From Chlorobium sp. (GTDB lineage Bacteria > Bacteroidota > Chlorobiia > Chlorobiales > Chlorobiaceae), in assembly GCA_005862285.1 (NCBI GenBank), contig SZXW01000003.1, forward strand, positions 62,001 through 126,000: 64,000 nucleotides of DNA, given 5' to 3'. This document shows, in pieces, positions 40,373 to 49,994 of the stretch. Positions within the stretch are counted from its first letter, which is position 1. Each line of letters begins with the position of its first letter. Under the pieces are notes generated by a model. It made no database searches. It saw nothing but the letters and a program-made list of their open reading frames with translations, and had not been told where the DNA came from. The translations under genes and the position numbers were made by a program.

Positions 40373-41190
40373 GGTCTCTTTGGAAATTTGCCGAAATCCG
40401 GCTTCCGTTTTTCAACGAAGGCGTTTCTGCCTTCCTGTGCCTCTTCACACATATAATAGAGCATGGTGGCGTTTCCTGCAAGCTCCTGCAGTCCGGCCTG
40501 ACCGTCGCAGTCGGCGTTGAGGGCTGATTTCAGGCAGCGGATCGCGAGCGGGGAATTGGCGAGGATTTCACGGCACCACTGGACCGTTTCCTCTTCAAGC
40601 TGTTCGAGAGGCACCACGGTGTTGACAAGTCCCATGTCGAGCGCCTGTGCGGCATTGTACTGGCGGCAGAGATACCAGATTTCACGGGCTTTTTTCTGCC
40701 CCACAAGGCGGGCCATATAGCTTGCACCCCATCCTCCGTCGAATGAACCCACTTTCGGGCCGGTCTGGCCGAAGACTGCATTTTCCGCAGCGATGGTAAG
40801 ATCGCAGAGCATATGCAGGACGTGTCCTCCTCCGATGGCATATCCGGCAACCATGGCGATGACCGGTTTCGGGCAGGTGCGTATATCCCTCTGGAAATCG
40901 AGGACGTTCAGGCGGTTTGTGCCTTTCGCATCGGCATAGCCGGCATAGCCGCGGATTTTCTGGTCGCCGCCCGAACAGAAGGCTTTGTCTCCCGCTCCGG
41001 TCAGAATGACGACACCGATCGTTTCATCGTTACGAGCGTCAGAAAGCGCTGTTATCATCTGTTCGACGGTCTGCGGACGGAATGCGTTACGGACCTCTGG
41101 ACGATTGATGGTGATTTTTGCAATGCCTTCAGCTTTATGATAGAGAATGTCGGTAAATTCACCGGCGGGAACCCAGTTTACAGTGCTCAT
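40369..41190 (-). CDS. menB: 1,4-Dihydroxy-2-naphthoyl-CoA synthase
   Basis: Crotonase-fold enzyme closing the second ring of the naphthoquinone. Landmarks: [58 protein letters not shown] and [23 protein letters not shown], the latter with the Asp typical of MenB. The 273-residue form starts at [12 protein letters not shown] (ATG 41188-41190). A longer in-frame start at 41364 would overlap menH by 170 bp and adds unrelated sequence. Confidence 0.96.
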   Translation of the reverse strand: MSTVNWVPAGEFTDILYHKAEGIAKITINRPEVRNAFRPQTVEQMITALSDARNDETIGVVILTGAGDKAFCSGGDQKIRGYAGYADAKGTNRLNVLDFQRDIRTCPKPVIAMVAGYAIGGGHVLHMLCDLTIAAENAVFGQTGPKVGSFDGGWGASYMARLVGQKKAREIWYLCRQYNAAQALDMGLVNTVVPLEQLEEETVQWCREILANSPLAIRCLKSALNADCDGQAGLQELAGNATMLYYMCEEAQEGRNAFVEKRKPDFGKFPKRP

Positions 41191-41191
41191 G

Positions 41192-42010
41192 TCAGCTTTT
41201 TTGATGTGTATTGAAAAATTCTTTCGTCCGGTCAATGAACTGCTCACTGTTTTCCAAATGCAGCGTATGACCGCAGCCCGGGAAGAACTCCAGGGCGGAA
41301 TCAGGGCATAAATTAACCATTTGACGGCCAATCTCAACGAATTTAACGTCTTTTTCACCGACAAAAAATCGAACGGGCACCTGATTATCCTTCAGTTTTT
41401 CCCAGAAAGAAGGCTGGCATCCTGTGCCGAGCAGTCGTAAAGAAGCAGCAAGGGCTTCAGGGGAACTCTGTTTTCTGCGGTTTTCTATTTCCCGGAAAAC
41501 GGGATGGGTTTTAAGGGTTGCAAATAGCGGCTGATCATACCATGTTTCGATGAAACCGTCAAAATTCCGTTCTATTTTTCTCGCGATGCCTTCATCACCC
41601 GATTTACGGTCTGACCGCTCTTTTTCCGTCGAAAGTCCCGGAGAGGCTGAAACAATGACCGCTTTTTCAAAAAGCCGGGGATAGCGCAGCAGCAGGGCGA
41701 GTGCGATCCTGCCGCCCATCGAGTAACCTGCAAGACAGCATGGGGCATATCCTTTAAGGTTCAGTTCATCTGCAATCGCATCGACGGTATCTGAAAAAAA
41801 TGTTTCAGGGTCCCTTTCGGCTGATATTCCTGTTTCACCATGTCCGGGCAGGTCTATGAGCAGGCTGCAGTAATCGAGTGCGAGCCGTTCCGCGAAAGGG
41901 ATCCAGTCGCTTCCCGAACCGAGGAATCCATGCAGAAACAGGATTTTTGGATGGGACGGGTTCCCGACGGTTGTAATATGAAAAGGTGATTTCGTAGAAC
42001 CGGGCTGCAT
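41192..42010 (-). CDS. menH: Alpha/beta hydrolase, probable SHCHC synthase
   Basis: Pyruvate-eliminating step that makes SHCHC from SEPHCHC. 272 residues of an alpha/beta hydrolase: oxyanion [12 protein letters not shown], nucleophile Ser in [13 protein letters not shown], late Asp in [10 protein letters not shown] and the terminal His in [10 protein letters not shown]. The function is assigned from fold and place ahead of menB; family sequence alone would not prove it. The ATG at 42008-42010 follows a 274-bp gap, so a promoter is likely there. Confidence 0.87.
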   Translation of the reverse strand: MQPGSTKSPFHITTVGNPSHPKILFLHGFLGSGSDWIPFAERLALDYCSLLIDLPGHGETGISAERDPETFFSDTVDAIADELNLKGYAPCCLAGYSMGGRIALALLLRYPRLFEKAVIVSASPGLSTEKERSDRKSGDEGIARKIERNFDGFIETWYDQPLFATLKTHPVFREIENRRKQSSPEALAASLRLLGTGCQPSFWEKLKDNQVPVRFFVGEKDVKFVEIGRQMVNLCPDSALEFFPGCGHTLHLENSEQFIDRTKEFFNTHQKS

Positions 42011-42284
42011 AGGAAAAGAATCTGAAGCTATGGATTTACGATAATATTTTCGGGTAAGATATCATAATGAATAAATATATGAAGTGAATCCATCTGCAGG
42101 AATTTCACGCATGGTTTTTATGCATCAACAGGGGCTGGAAACGTTTTTTGTAAATAGGAACTATCATTTTTTTATGTTTAAATTGTAGTTTTATTATAAA
42201 GCATTCATTCTTTGGATGTTTTTGGATAAAAAATGCAGAAACCCCCGGCAATTCTCAGGATGAAAGCTGGATGTACGTAAGAAT

Positions 42285-42652
42285 ATGGGTATCCAGTTCA
42301 AAACAAAAGCCGAAGAGGATATTCTTTTCGTATCTGCATCCGGTTTCGATGAAAGCCTGGAAGATGTAGAGCAATATGCAACGGGTGTTCTCGATGCATG
42401 CCTGGAGAGCGGAATCAAACGTGTTCTGTGTGACGAAACCGGGATCGATTACCGTCCTGGCTCTCTCGATCTGTATGAACCGGGCAATTTTTTTCCGATA
42501 ATGTTCCTGCTGCAGTAAGAGTTGCAATAGTCTGCAGGCCGGAATCTCTTTCATATACCAGTTTTTTTGAAAATGCAGTTGTAAATCGCGGACAACGTCT
42601 GAAGTTGTTCAGTGACAGCGAGACTGCAAAAAGTTGGCTTATCAGCTCTTGA
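42285..42652 (+). pseudogene. Frameshifted paralog of the neighbouring small STAS-like gene
   Basis: A 77-codon reading frame starts MGIQFKTKAEEDILFVSASG and stops at 42518. The rest of the protein (VAIVCRPESLSYTSFFENA, VVNRGQRLKLFSDSETAKSW) continues in another frame to TGA 42650-42652. Adding one T to the T7 run at 42488-42494 would join both parts into 122 residues matching the intact copy at 42742-43107 along its length. It is therefore a paralog broken by one homopolymer base, or a sequencing error, or a site of slippage. It lies antisense within the men cluster. Confidence 0.8.
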
Positions 42653-42741
42653 TTCGTTCAGAAAGGCGCGATCTTGAAGTTGTCGTGCATTTAATGTCTT
42701 ATGGTAAACATTGTGACTGACAAGCAGAAAAGTGTCAAAGT

Positions 42742-43107
42742 ATGGGGATTCAATACACGTTGAAAATAGATGGCGATATTCTTTTCGTGACCGCCTCGGG
42801 TTCCGACGAAAGCCCGTCCGATGTCGAAGAATATACCTCAGCACTTCTCAAAATATGCCTTGAGAACGGCGTCAGGCGTGCATTGTGTGACGAAACAGCT
42901 GTAACGACAAGCCTCAATACTCTTGATACGTATGAAATCGGTATGTTCCTTTCAAAAACCATCCCGACCTGGCTCAAGATTGCAATCGTTTTCGATCCGG
43001 ACACATCATTCGATCTGCGTTTCTTTGAGAGCCTTGTTGTCAACAGGGGTCAGCAGATCAAGATTTTCGCCGATACCGGTTCCGCAATGACCTGGCTTCT
43101 GGACTGA
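42742..43107 (+). CDS. Small STAS/SpoIIAA-like protein
   Basis: 121 residues without signal or membrane helix. The order of strands and helices (GDILFVTASGSDESPSDVEEYTSALLKICLENGVRRALCDE, then a second half ending VVNRGQQIKIFADTGSAMTWL) looks like a SpoIIAA/STAS-like fold. This is a structural guess. It is the intact member of a tandem pair with 42285-42652. It sits on the strand opposite to the flanking menD and menH and converges on menD with a 47-bp gap. Function unknown. Confidence 0.7.
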   Translation: MGIQYTLKIDGDILFVTASGSDESPSDVEEYTSALLKICLENGVRRALCDETAVTTSLNTLDTYEIGMFLSKTIPTWLKIAIVFDPDTSFDLRFFESLVVNRGQQIKIFADTGSAMTWLLD

Positions 43108-43154
43108 TAATCATCACCTATTTTGCAGTTTGATTTTCCGGTTCCAGGGTGGAT

Positions 43155-44903
43155 TTATAAATCTGTAAAAATAGCAGCTGCATGAACTGCGATCCTTGCC
43201 TGCAGGTTGCGGTGCTGTTCCAGATTGTCCTGGCGGGTTCCTTTCACTTCAATGACAATACTTTTGCCGTCAGAGGAAGCTTCTGTATAGATATCGGCAA
43301 ATTCACGGTTTGTGGAAGGGCAGGAGTACCTGATGCCGAAGGTCTCTGCCGCGAGCCGGACACTGTAGTCCTGCGGGGTGGCGAAGTGGGTTTCGAAAAC
43401 ATCGGTGCATCCTGAAACGGGCAGGAACGAAAATATTCCCCCGCCGTTATTATTGAGCACGATGATCTGCAGGGGAAACCCGAGATTGCGGAGCAAAGTC
43501 AGGGCGTTCAGGTCGTGCAGGAAGGCGATGTCGCCGATGAGAAGCGTAACGGGTCTGCCGAGCCCTTCTGCGAACCCTGCAGCACTGGAGATGATGCCGT
43601 CGATGCCGCTTGCGCCGCGGTTGAGGCCGACAGGAATTTCATCCTGACAGATCGTACCGGCAAAGCTGTCCATATCCCTGACCGGCATGCTGTTTGAAAG
43701 AAACAGTGCCTGCGGAGGTTTTATGAAACGTGAAACGAGCCGTGCGGCTGAAATCTCGGTTACCGCTTTTTCAGGCAGTGTCTCGGCATCGATTTCAATC
43801 GAGGCATTCCTGAAAAATTCATCAGCAGCTTCGCAGGTAAAACTTTTTCCTGTTCTGCATCCTTTGAGCATCTCTGCGGTTCGAGCAATCGATGCTTCAA
43901 TGCTCATCGTCACGTTGTGGTCGGGAGAAAAACGGCTTGGATGCGGCCTCACGACGATATAGTTTTCCGGCTTCCATTCCCGTAATGCGGCAGCCGGATG
44001 TTTTGCAACCAGGTGTCCTCCGAAGTGCAGGACGAGGTCCGGCCTGAAACGGTTGCGGAATTCGGAAAACGGCATTGCAAGCTGCCAGGGGCACGTTGTC
44101 TGGTTCAGCCTTAATCCTGAAGACAGGTCGGCATATAAAGGAACATGCAGTTCCTCAGCGAGTTTTTCTATGGTTCCGGCTTCAGTCTGAGAAAGGCTCC
44201 CTGCAACAAAAAGCGGCTGGTCCGCTTCTGCAAGCAGCCTGCGTAGCTGGTCAATGGCAGTTGATTCAGGTTGTTTCTCAGGAAGAACCGCCAGTGTCGA
44301 AGGCTTTCCGTTTATATGCCACGATTGGAGCGGTTCGAACCAGGGGCCCGTATAATCGGGATCCTCAGGTTCAAGCGGTTCGCGGAAGGGCTGGTTCAGG
44401 TGGACAGGGCCGGCAGGGGAGCCGCATGCTTTCGCAACAGCATAACCCGCAGTTGAAAGCAGCGAATTCAGCGGAACCTCTTTCGACGGTGACGGAAGCT
44501 GCATGTTCCATCTGGTATAGCTCCCGAAGATGTTTTCCTGTCTGATGGTCTGGTTTGCGCCACATTCGAGAAGTTCGAACGGGCGGTCAGCCGACAGGAT
44601 GAGCATGGGCTGGCAATCCATCGAAGCTTCGACAACGGCAGGAAAGTAGTTTGCAACAGCTGTACCCGAAGTGCAGATAAGAACGGCAGGCTTGCCTGCA
44701 GCCCTTGCATAGCCGAGTGCGAAAAAACCGGCAGAACGTTCATCGGGAAATATTTTCCATCTCGCTTTCGGGTTTCTTGCAACGGCAACAGTGAGGGGTG
44801 TCGAACGTGATCCGGGAGAGATGCAGAAGAAATCAGCACCTTGCCGGACAAGTTCTTCAATGATGATGGTGCTCCACAACGAGGTGATTTTGCGGCTGTT
44901 CAT
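43155..44903 (-). CDS. menD: SEPHCHC synthase (MenD)
   Basis: TPP-dependent enzyme that joins isochorismate and 2-oxoglutarate. The N-terminal TPP pyrimidine domain has [18 protein letters not shown] with Glu following in [26 protein letters not shown]; the pyrophosphate-binding part has [18 protein letters not shown] and [15 protein letters not shown]. 582 residues, usual length. It overlaps menF by 4 bp, so both are translationally coupled. The next men gene on this strand (menH) lies more than 1.1 kb away beyond two opposing small genes. Confidence 0.95.
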   Translation of the reverse strand: MNSRKITSLWSTIIIEELVRQGADFFCISPGSRSTPLTVAVARNPKARWKIFPDERSAGFFALGYARAAGKPAVLICTSGTAVANYFPAVVEASMDCQPMLILSADRPFELLECGANQTIRQENIFGSYTRWNMQLPSPSKEVPLNSLLSTAGYAVAKACGSPAGPVHLNQPFREPLEPEDPDYTGPWFEPLQSWHINGKPSTLAVLPEKQPESTAIDQLRRLLAEADQPLFVAGSLSQTEAGTIEKLAEELHVPLYADLSSGLRLNQTTCPWQLAMPFSEFRNRFRPDLVLHFGGHLVAKHPAAALREWKPENYIVVRPHPSRFSPDHNVTMSIEASIARTAEMLKGCRTGKSFTCEAADEFFRNASIEIDAETLPEKAVTEISAARLVSRFIKPPQALFLSNSMPVRDMDSFAGTICQDEIPVGLNRGASGIDGIISSAAGFAEGLGRPVTLLIGDIAFLHDLNALTLLRNLGFPLQIIVLNNNGGGIFSFLPVSGCTDVFETHFATPQDYSVRLAAETFGIRYSCPSTNREFADIYTEASSDGKSIVIEVKGTRQDNLEQHRNLQARIAVHAAAIFTDL

Positions 44904-46330
44904 ACTTCCTGCCGGGTTATTGCCAAAAGGTCACCTATTTTCTGATCCACTTCCTCCCATTCGGAAGCAGGATCGGAGCCCTTGACAAGTCCGGCTCCGG
45001 AATAAAGATAGGCAACATTTCCACTGACAAGGGCGGAGCGGATTCCTACGGAAAATTCTGCTGCGTTCCTGCTTATCCATCCGACAGGTCCTGCATACCA
45101 TCCGCGGCTGAACGGTTCGAGCTCCATGATATGTATGAGTGCCGGTGCTTTGGGGACACCGCCGACTGCAGGGGTAGGATGCAGTGACTTCAAAACGGCA
45201 CTGTCGTTTTCGAATTCAGGTTTCAGTTTTGCCGAGCAGCAGGTATAGAGATGGGCGAGACGATTGAGCTGGAGCACCCTTACATCTTCTTCCATATCGA
45301 TATCGCTTGATACCTCGAGAAGTTCCTCGTAAATCATGTCTTTAACGAACTTGTGTTCTCTGATATCTTTTTCCGAGTTCAGCAATGCTTCGGAAGCGTC
45401 ATTATGGTCGCCATTGATTGTTTCCTTCGAACAGGTGCCGGCAAGGGCTTCGGTAAGAAGCATGTTGCCGTCTCTGCGGTACAGGCGTTCAGGGGTAAAA
45501 CTGAAAAAGGCATTATTTTCCGAAGGCTCGAAATAGAAATTGTAGATAGCGTTTTCCGGGTAAGGGTAACGAATCAGGAAAAGAAAAGGCGAGAAATCGC
45601 TTTTGAATTCGAGAACGGTTTGCCTGGCAAGCATGATTTTTTCCATGTAACCTGATTCAAACGTCTCTAACGCTTTGAGGCAGGTCTCATGCCAGTTCTT
45701 TTCGTCAGGGTTGTACGAAAGGTTCAGAAGCTCCGGCAGCTTCATCGATGGACATTCGGTACTGCAGTTCACCCTGTCGAGTGCTGCTGTCAGAGCTGCA
45801 ATTTTTTCACTGGTATGTTCTTCATGTTCGATCCAGAGATTGCAGGAAAGATGGTATGCACTATTTTCAAAACTCAGCTGCACAAGGGGAAGTACAAAGT
45901 AAAAGGAAGAGAATTCTTTCCAGATAGGTTCCTGAATTTCGATGCTGTTAAACCTGAAACCACCGTAATAAAGTGCCTCCGGGTTTTTTTCCGACATTAC
46001 TTTTCCAAACTCGCTGAAGATTGATTCATTGTTTCCCGTTCCTTCAGACCGAATAGAATCAGCAATGCCAATGCCTGCAAGAGCAAAGTCCTTTTCTCGG
46101 TTCATCCAGAACAGACGGGGATAGATAGTCTGGTTAAAGAGCCAGTTTTTCAGGTCTGATGATTCCACAGGCTGAGAAAACCTGACAAAACGGCTGTGTT
46201 TCCGGCCGTTCAAAGACAGACTCTGAGAATCATAACGGATCACAGCAGCTTTAAGGCTTGATACCGCCTCGGCTAAAGACAATGGCTTTTCTGAAGGTGT
46301 AAAGATATAGTAACGCTCACTCATATGCAT
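44900..46330 (-). CDS. menF: Isochorismate synthase (MenF)
   Basis: Chorismate-utilising enzyme that opens menaquinone synthesis. The C-terminal domain shows [37 protein letters not shown] and [37 protein letters not shown], all conserved in the isochorismate/salicylate synthase group. 476 residues. Two close starts are possible, ATG 46328-46330 or the third codon (MSERYY). It is the first gene of menF-menD. Confidence 0.93.
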   Translation of the reverse strand: MHMSERYYIFTPSEKPLSLAEAVSSLKAAVIRYDSQSLSLNGRKHSRFVRFSQPVESSDLKNWLFNQTIYPRLFWMNREKDFALAGIGIADSIRSEGTGNNESIFSEFGKVMSEKNPEALYYGGFRFNSIEIQEPIWKEFSSFYFVLPLVQLSFENSAYHLSCNLWIEHEEHTSEKIAALTAALDRVNCSTECPSMKLPELLNLSYNPDEKNWHETCLKALETFESGYMEKIMLARQTVLEFKSDFSPFLFLIRYPYPENAIYNFYFEPSENNAFFSFTPERLYRRDGNMLLTEALAGTCSKETINGDHNDASEALLNSEKDIREHKFVKDMIYEELLEVSSDIDMEEDVRVLQLNRLAHLYTCCSAKLKPEFENDSAVLKSLHPTPAVGGVPKAPALIHIMELEPFSRGWYAGPVGWISRNAAEFSVGIRSALVSGNVAYLYSGAGLVKGSDPASEWEEVDQKIGDLLAITRQEV

Positions 46331-46459
46331 TTGTCGGCATTGAAACTCACAAACACTTCGGTTATATGTTTTCCGTATAATGATGGTACTGCGAAACAGC
46401 AGTAAGAGTTTCCGAAAATAAAAATATCACCTTGCCACCTTGCCGGAAAACATCCTCAT

Positions 46460-47065
46460 TCAGTTACCTTTATTTGCTTTCTTCAGATGGTTCTGCAGTG
46501 AAAAAGCAAGATAATTGTTTTTGTCGAGAAGCCATTCATAAATCGCCTGTGCTTCTTTCTGCTTTCCGGTACGTATATAGCAGACTCCAAGATTATAATA
46601 TGCTTCGACAAATACCTTGCTGTTTTCTATGGCGGCGTTGTATGCATCCGCAGCTTTGTCGAACTGCTGCAACTGCATATAGGTGTTGCCGATATCGTAG
46701 AGTCTCAGGGAGTCTTTCGGGGAACGCTCGAGGTATTTCTGAAAATAGTCCAGGGCCTGGGAATAATTTCTCTGGTTGAAAGCAACCGCCCCAAGAGCAT
46801 GAATTGCTATTTCGCGTTCCGGATTCAGGGCAAGTGTATTTTTAAACGCTTCCGTGGCTTCGCTATAGCGCTGATGCCGGGCAAAAGCATTACCGAGCTT
46901 CATATATGCTTCGGCGTCTTTCGGGTTCTTCCAGACTTTCTGCTGCAGCTTGTTTATTTCATCATCTTTCGGAGTGCATGAACTAAACAGGATCAGAATG
47001 GAAAGCAGAATGATGGAGGGAAGACGCGAAAGACCGGTTTTTAAATGTATCGATGAAGGAATCAT
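46460..47065 (-). CDS. TPR lipoprotein
   Basis: 201 residues with a lipoprotein signal (SIILLSILILFSSC lipobox) and four TPR units such as AEAYMKLGNAFARHQRYSEATEAF, ALGAVAFNQRNYSQALDYFQKYL, LYDIGNTYMQLQQFDKAADAY and AYYNLGVCYIRTGKQKEAQAIY. Probably a lipid-anchored adaptor in the periplasm. No partner can be inferred from the neighbours, and no terminator was seen after it. Confidence 0.8.
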   Translation of the reverse strand: MIPSSIHLKTGLSRLPSIILLSILILFSSCTPKDDEINKLQQKVWKNPKDAEAYMKLGNAFARHQRYSEATEAFKNTLALNPEREIAIHALGAVAFNQRNYSQALDYFQKYLERSPKDSLRLYDIGNTYMQLQQFDKAADAYNAAIENSKVFVEAYYNLGVCYIRTGKQKEAQAIYEWLLDKNNYLAFSLQNHLKKANKGN

Positions 47066-47204
47066 AATATGCGAATATAAACACTTCCTGCATTATCCGG
47101 CAATTTCCTCGATGCCCGGTTTTTGATTTTTCAGAGAATATTTCAGATTGGCCTTTTGTGTACGTAACTTGTGCAGTAATACGTTTTACATATGCAACGA
47201 TAGA

Positions 47205-47420
47205 ATGGCAGTTATGAAAAGTGAACTGAAAGTAACCGGCATGAAGTGCAGCGGTTGTGAGCTGCTTGTCACGGAAGCCCTCGAAGTACTCGATGGTGTT
47301 GAAAATGTGGCAGCTTCATATCAGAAAGGGACAATTTCAATTGAATATGATCCTGCCCGGGTCAGCATTGATGGCATAAAAGCTGTGGTGAGTGAACAGG
47401 GGTTCAGCGTTGAGGGGTGA
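47205..47420 (+). CDS. Heavy-metal-associated (HMA) domain protein, CopZ-like
   Basis: 71-residue single HMA domain with the metal motif MKCSGC (Cys15, Cys18) in KVTGMKCSGCELLVTEALEVLDGV and the closing ISIEYDPARVSIDGIKAVVSEQGF. It is probably a cytosolic copper or zinc chaperone. Two ATGs (47205 and 47214) are possible and neither has a good ribosome binding site; a longer in-frame start at 47148 is not supported. No P-type ATPase or metal regulator is adjacent. Confidence 0.82.
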   Translation: MAVMKSELKVTGMKCSGCELLVTEALEVLDGVENVAASYQKGTISIEYDPARVSIDGIKAVVSEQGFSVEG

Positions 47421-47466
47421 TCCTTTCATCTGCAAACGGGAGCCGGTAACAGGAGTCAGAAATACT

Positions 47467-48210
47467 ATGGCAGCTGAAAAAACAGAACGTCTTGCTGTGC
47501 TTATCGATGCAGATAATGCACAGCCGGCAATTGTTGAAGGGCTTCTCGCTGAAATTGCGAAATATGGCACAGCGAGCGTGAAAAGAATTTATGGCGACTG
47601 GACCTCGACAGCGCTCAGGGGGTGGAAGGAAGTACTTCTGGAACATTCAATACAGCCTATCCAGCAGTTCGGTTACACGAAAGGAAAAAACGCAACCGAC
47701 AGCGCCTTGATCATTGATGCAATGGACCTGCTTTATACCGGCAAATTCCATGGGTTCTGCCTGGTGTCGAGTGACAGTGATTTCACGAAGCTTGCATCGA
47801 GGATCAGGGAGTCGGGCCTGCTTGTGTATGGTTTCGGCGAGAAAAAAACTCCTGCAGCCTTTGTTTCGGCCTGCGATAAATTTATCTATACCGAGGTACT
47901 CAGGGCCAAGATCAATGAAAACGATTCGATTGCAAGGAAATCCATGGCGGAACTCAAACAGGATACCCGCCTGGTCCGTCTGCTGCGCAATGCTGTCGAA
48001 GCGTCGTCGGACGAGAGCGGCTGGGCGCACCTTGCTACCACAGGGAGCAATATTGCGAAGCAGTCGCCCGAATTTGATCCGAGAAATTATGGATATGTCA
48101 AACTTGGGGAGCTGATGGCGGCCACGAAGCTTTTCGACCTCGAAGAGAGGATTATCGGCGAAGGACAGTCGAAAGCCATCTACCTGCGTGACAAGCGTAA
48201 AAAAACATAA
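47467..48210 (+). CDS. NYN-domain nuclease-like protein with C-terminal LOTUS/OST-HTH domain
   Basis: 247 residues. The N-terminal half is a NYN (LabA/DUF88) PIN-like domain with the acidic pattern AVLIDADNAQPAIV, ATDSALIIDAMDLLYTG and CLVSSDSDFTKLASRIRESG, matching the Asp residues of the predicted metal site. The C-terminal half (LVRLLRNAVEASSDESGWAHLATTGSNIAKQSPEFDPRNYGYVKLGELM) looks like an OST-HTH/LOTUS RNA-binding domain. Together they suggest an RNA-processing or RNA-decay enzyme, not proven. The ATG at 47467 has AGGAG at 47451-47455. It starts 46 nt after the HMA gene. Confidence 0.87.
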   Translation: MAAEKTERLAVLIDADNAQPAIVEGLLAEIAKYGTASVKRIYGDWTSTALRGWKEVLLEHSIQPIQQFGYTKGKNATDSALIIDAMDLLYTGKFHGFCLVSSDSDFTKLASRIRESGLLVYGFGEKKTPAAFVSACDKFIYTEVLRAKINENDSIARKSMAELKQDTRLVRLLRNAVEASSDESGWAHLATTGSNIAKQSPEFDPRNYGYVKLGELMAATKLFDLEERIIGEGQSKAIYLRDKRKKT

Positions 48211-48237
48211 TACAAACAATGAGAGGAGGCTTTCTCT

Positions 48238-49251
48238 ATGAAACATGTCAGGGCCATTCTGGTGATGTTGTTTATTACCTTGCTGCTTCCTGCCAGTCAG
48301 TCCTATGCGGCAGATCTCCCTGGCTCCAGGGACAGCCCTCTGTTGCGAAGGTTCATAGGTTCGGAAATAGTCGGCTACCAGGCAAAGCGATTTGACGAGT
48401 ATGAACTTCAGTCCTCCACCTTCAGCCGTTACAATCTTGAAACCAGGAAACGCGAATTTGTCAAGGCTCCGCTCAAGCCGGAGGGCAAGATCACGCGCAT
48501 CTGGTATGAATCCGCCGGAGATACAAGTTCCCTTGAAATATACCGGAACTACCTCAACGAGCTCATATCGAAAGGGTTCGTGATCCTTTACGATTCGAGG
48601 AAAGACCCTGCTGCAACCCGATGGACCAACTACCTGGCACCTTTCGGTTCGATGGATATTCAGACGAACCGCAGCTACTATATTTTCTTTGCCGCAGACC
48701 AGAAAAACATCTGCGTTGCCAGCGCAAAGAAAAATCGTCCGGAAGGTGATGTCTATGTCCAGATTATAGCAGTGGAATGGGCTAAAAATGAGCCGGTTTA
48801 CAAAGCGAAACGAGGTGCTTACCTTGCGCTTGATATCATCGAGACACAGCCGATGGTGCAGAAAATGGTTACGGTAACCGCCGATCAGATGTCGCAATCG
48901 ATATCCGCGACGGGGAAGGTCTCATTGTATGGTATTTATTTCGATACGAACAAATCGGAGATCAAACCCGAATCACGCCCCGCACTCCAGGAAATCGCGG
49001 CTTTGCTGAAAAAGCAGCCGGCTTTGAAGCTGCATGTTGTTGGTCATACCGACAATGTCGGGGGCTATGAGTTCAATATGGGGCTTTCGAAACGCCGGGC
49101 CGATGCAGTGGTGGCGGCGCTCGTGAAAGATAACGGTATAGCAGCTCAACGCCTGACGGCAAATGGTGTGGGTTACCTTGCTCCGGTCGCACCTAATACA
49201 GCGGAACCGGGAAGGGCAAAAAACCGCCGGGTCGAGCTGGTGCCGAGGTAG
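48238..49251 (+). CDS. OmpA-family outer membrane protein with C-terminal peptidoglycan-binding domain
   Basis: 337 residues with a Sec signal peptide (cleavage near SQSYA), an N-terminal region I do not recognise with certainty (it recalls DUF4892) and a C-terminal OmpA domain: GIYFDTNKSEIKPESRPALQEIA, LHVVGHTDNVGGYEFNMGLSKRRADAV and NRRVELV. The OmpA domain should bind diaminopimelate of peptidoglycan. The start has an excellent ribosome binding site, GAGAGGAGG, just upstream. No beta-barrel is evident. Confidence 0.88.
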   Translation: MKHVRAILVMLFITLLLPASQSYAADLPGSRDSPLLRRFIGSEIVGYQAKRFDEYELQSSTFSRYNLETRKREFVKAPLKPEGKITRIWYESAGDTSSLEIYRNYLNELISKGFVILYDSRKDPAATRWTNYLAPFGSMDIQTNRSYYIFFAADQKNICVASAKKNRPEGDVYVQIIAVEWAKNEPVYKAKRGAYLALDIIETQPMVQKMVTVTADQMSQSISATGKVSLYGIYFDTNKSEIKPESRPALQEIAALLKKQPALKLHVVGHTDNVGGYEFNMGLSKRRADAVVAALVKDNGIAAQRLTANGVGYLAPVAPNTAEPGRAKNRRVELVPR

Positions 49252-49556
49252 AGTTCACTTATAATCGCTGTTTTATCCGCATTTTTTGTTAACCGGACAG
49301 AGCCTGAACGATGTTCACTGAAAAGCGTCATCTTTCAGGCTTCACGGTTTTAAGGGAATATTGCTCCCGGGAAGGGCAATGAGAATGATTACAGACAAGT
49401 ACTGCTCTTAGTAAATTCACTGCCCAAAATTAACGGATTAATTGCTCTTGGTCCATATGCGGTAGCTACCGGATACAGGGGACTCGAAATGACAAGATCA
49501 GAGCTATTGTTGCTGACAAGGATTGAAAGTTTTAACGCTGGATGGTTAAAACAGAA
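49252..49556. other. Gene-free region between the OmpA-family gene and tRNA-Asp
   Basis: No gene is seen. It contains a partial copy (49449-49496) of the right end of the 15-kb repeat element. An imperfect hairpin (ATTGC/GCAAT near 49361-49381) might end the OmpA-family transcript, but it lacks a T-run. Confidence 0.6.
49449..49496. repeat. Partial copy of the dispersed repeat element
   Basis: 39 of 48 positions match 15184-15231, including an uninterrupted GGATACAGGGGACTC and ending ATGACAAG. The left end of the element was not found here, so this seems to be a remnant. Confidence 0.6.
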
Positions 49557-49577
49557 AAGCCCTGCAATGCAGGGCTT
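49557..49577 (-). terminator. Terminator of tRNA-Asp
   Basis: AAGCCCTGCA and TGCAGGGCTT form a near-perfect palindrome directly after the tRNA on the minus strand, followed by TTCTGTTTT. Confidence 0.75.
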
Positions 49578-49582
49578 CGTTG

Positions 49583-49657
49583 CGGAGCTGACGGGGCTCG
49601 AACCCGCGACCTCCTGCGTGACAGGCAGGCGCTCTAACCAAACTGAGCTACAGCTCC
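49583..49657 (-). tRNA. tRNA-Asp (anticodon GTC)
   Basis: The 75-nt minus-strand sequence folds as a cloverleaf: acceptor GGAGCTG/CAGCTCC, D-stem GCTC/GAGC, anticodon stem CCTGC/GCAGG with loop CTGTCAC (anticodon GTC), T-stem GCGGG/CCCGT (one G-U pair) with TTCGAGC loop, and discriminator G. The genome encodes CA next, but not a full CCA. Confidence 0.95.
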
Positions 49658-49994
49658 GTTAATGAGTTGTAAATGTATCGACACGCCGAATAATATCCAA
49701 AAAGTATTTTCCTTTTTTTTCTTTTTATATTTGACCTGCGGTTCGAGCTTTTTTGCCCGTAGTCTCTTTTAAAGGTTGTCCTTAACGGTGACGCTGGTGA
49801 CTGTTTCCCCGTTTTGTCTGCATCGGCTCGATGATCGGTTTCCGGATGTTATCTGATAAATAATAATCTATCTTTTTCCTCTCTGTATTTCACAGGATTT
49901 TTATAATTTCGTGCACTGGCAGAACAGGTGGCGTATCTGGAGGAAAACAGTATCCGCCGGTAAAGGTTTTCAAAAATCATTAGAGAGTACCAAT
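49658..49994. other. 337-bp gene-free region between tRNA-Asp and citrate synthase
   Basis: AT-rich and divergent, so it should carry the promoters of the tRNA and gltA. TATAAT occurs on the plus strand near 49900, but a matching -35 box was not found. The frame upstream of gltA (from 49911) has no similarity to the enzyme. Nothing else is recognised. Confidence 0.55.

Noticed and set aside
47647-48897. 416-codon open frame on the minus strand across the NYN and OmpA genes
   Set aside because: Both plus-strand genes have clear domains and ribosome binding sites, so this frame is a shadow.
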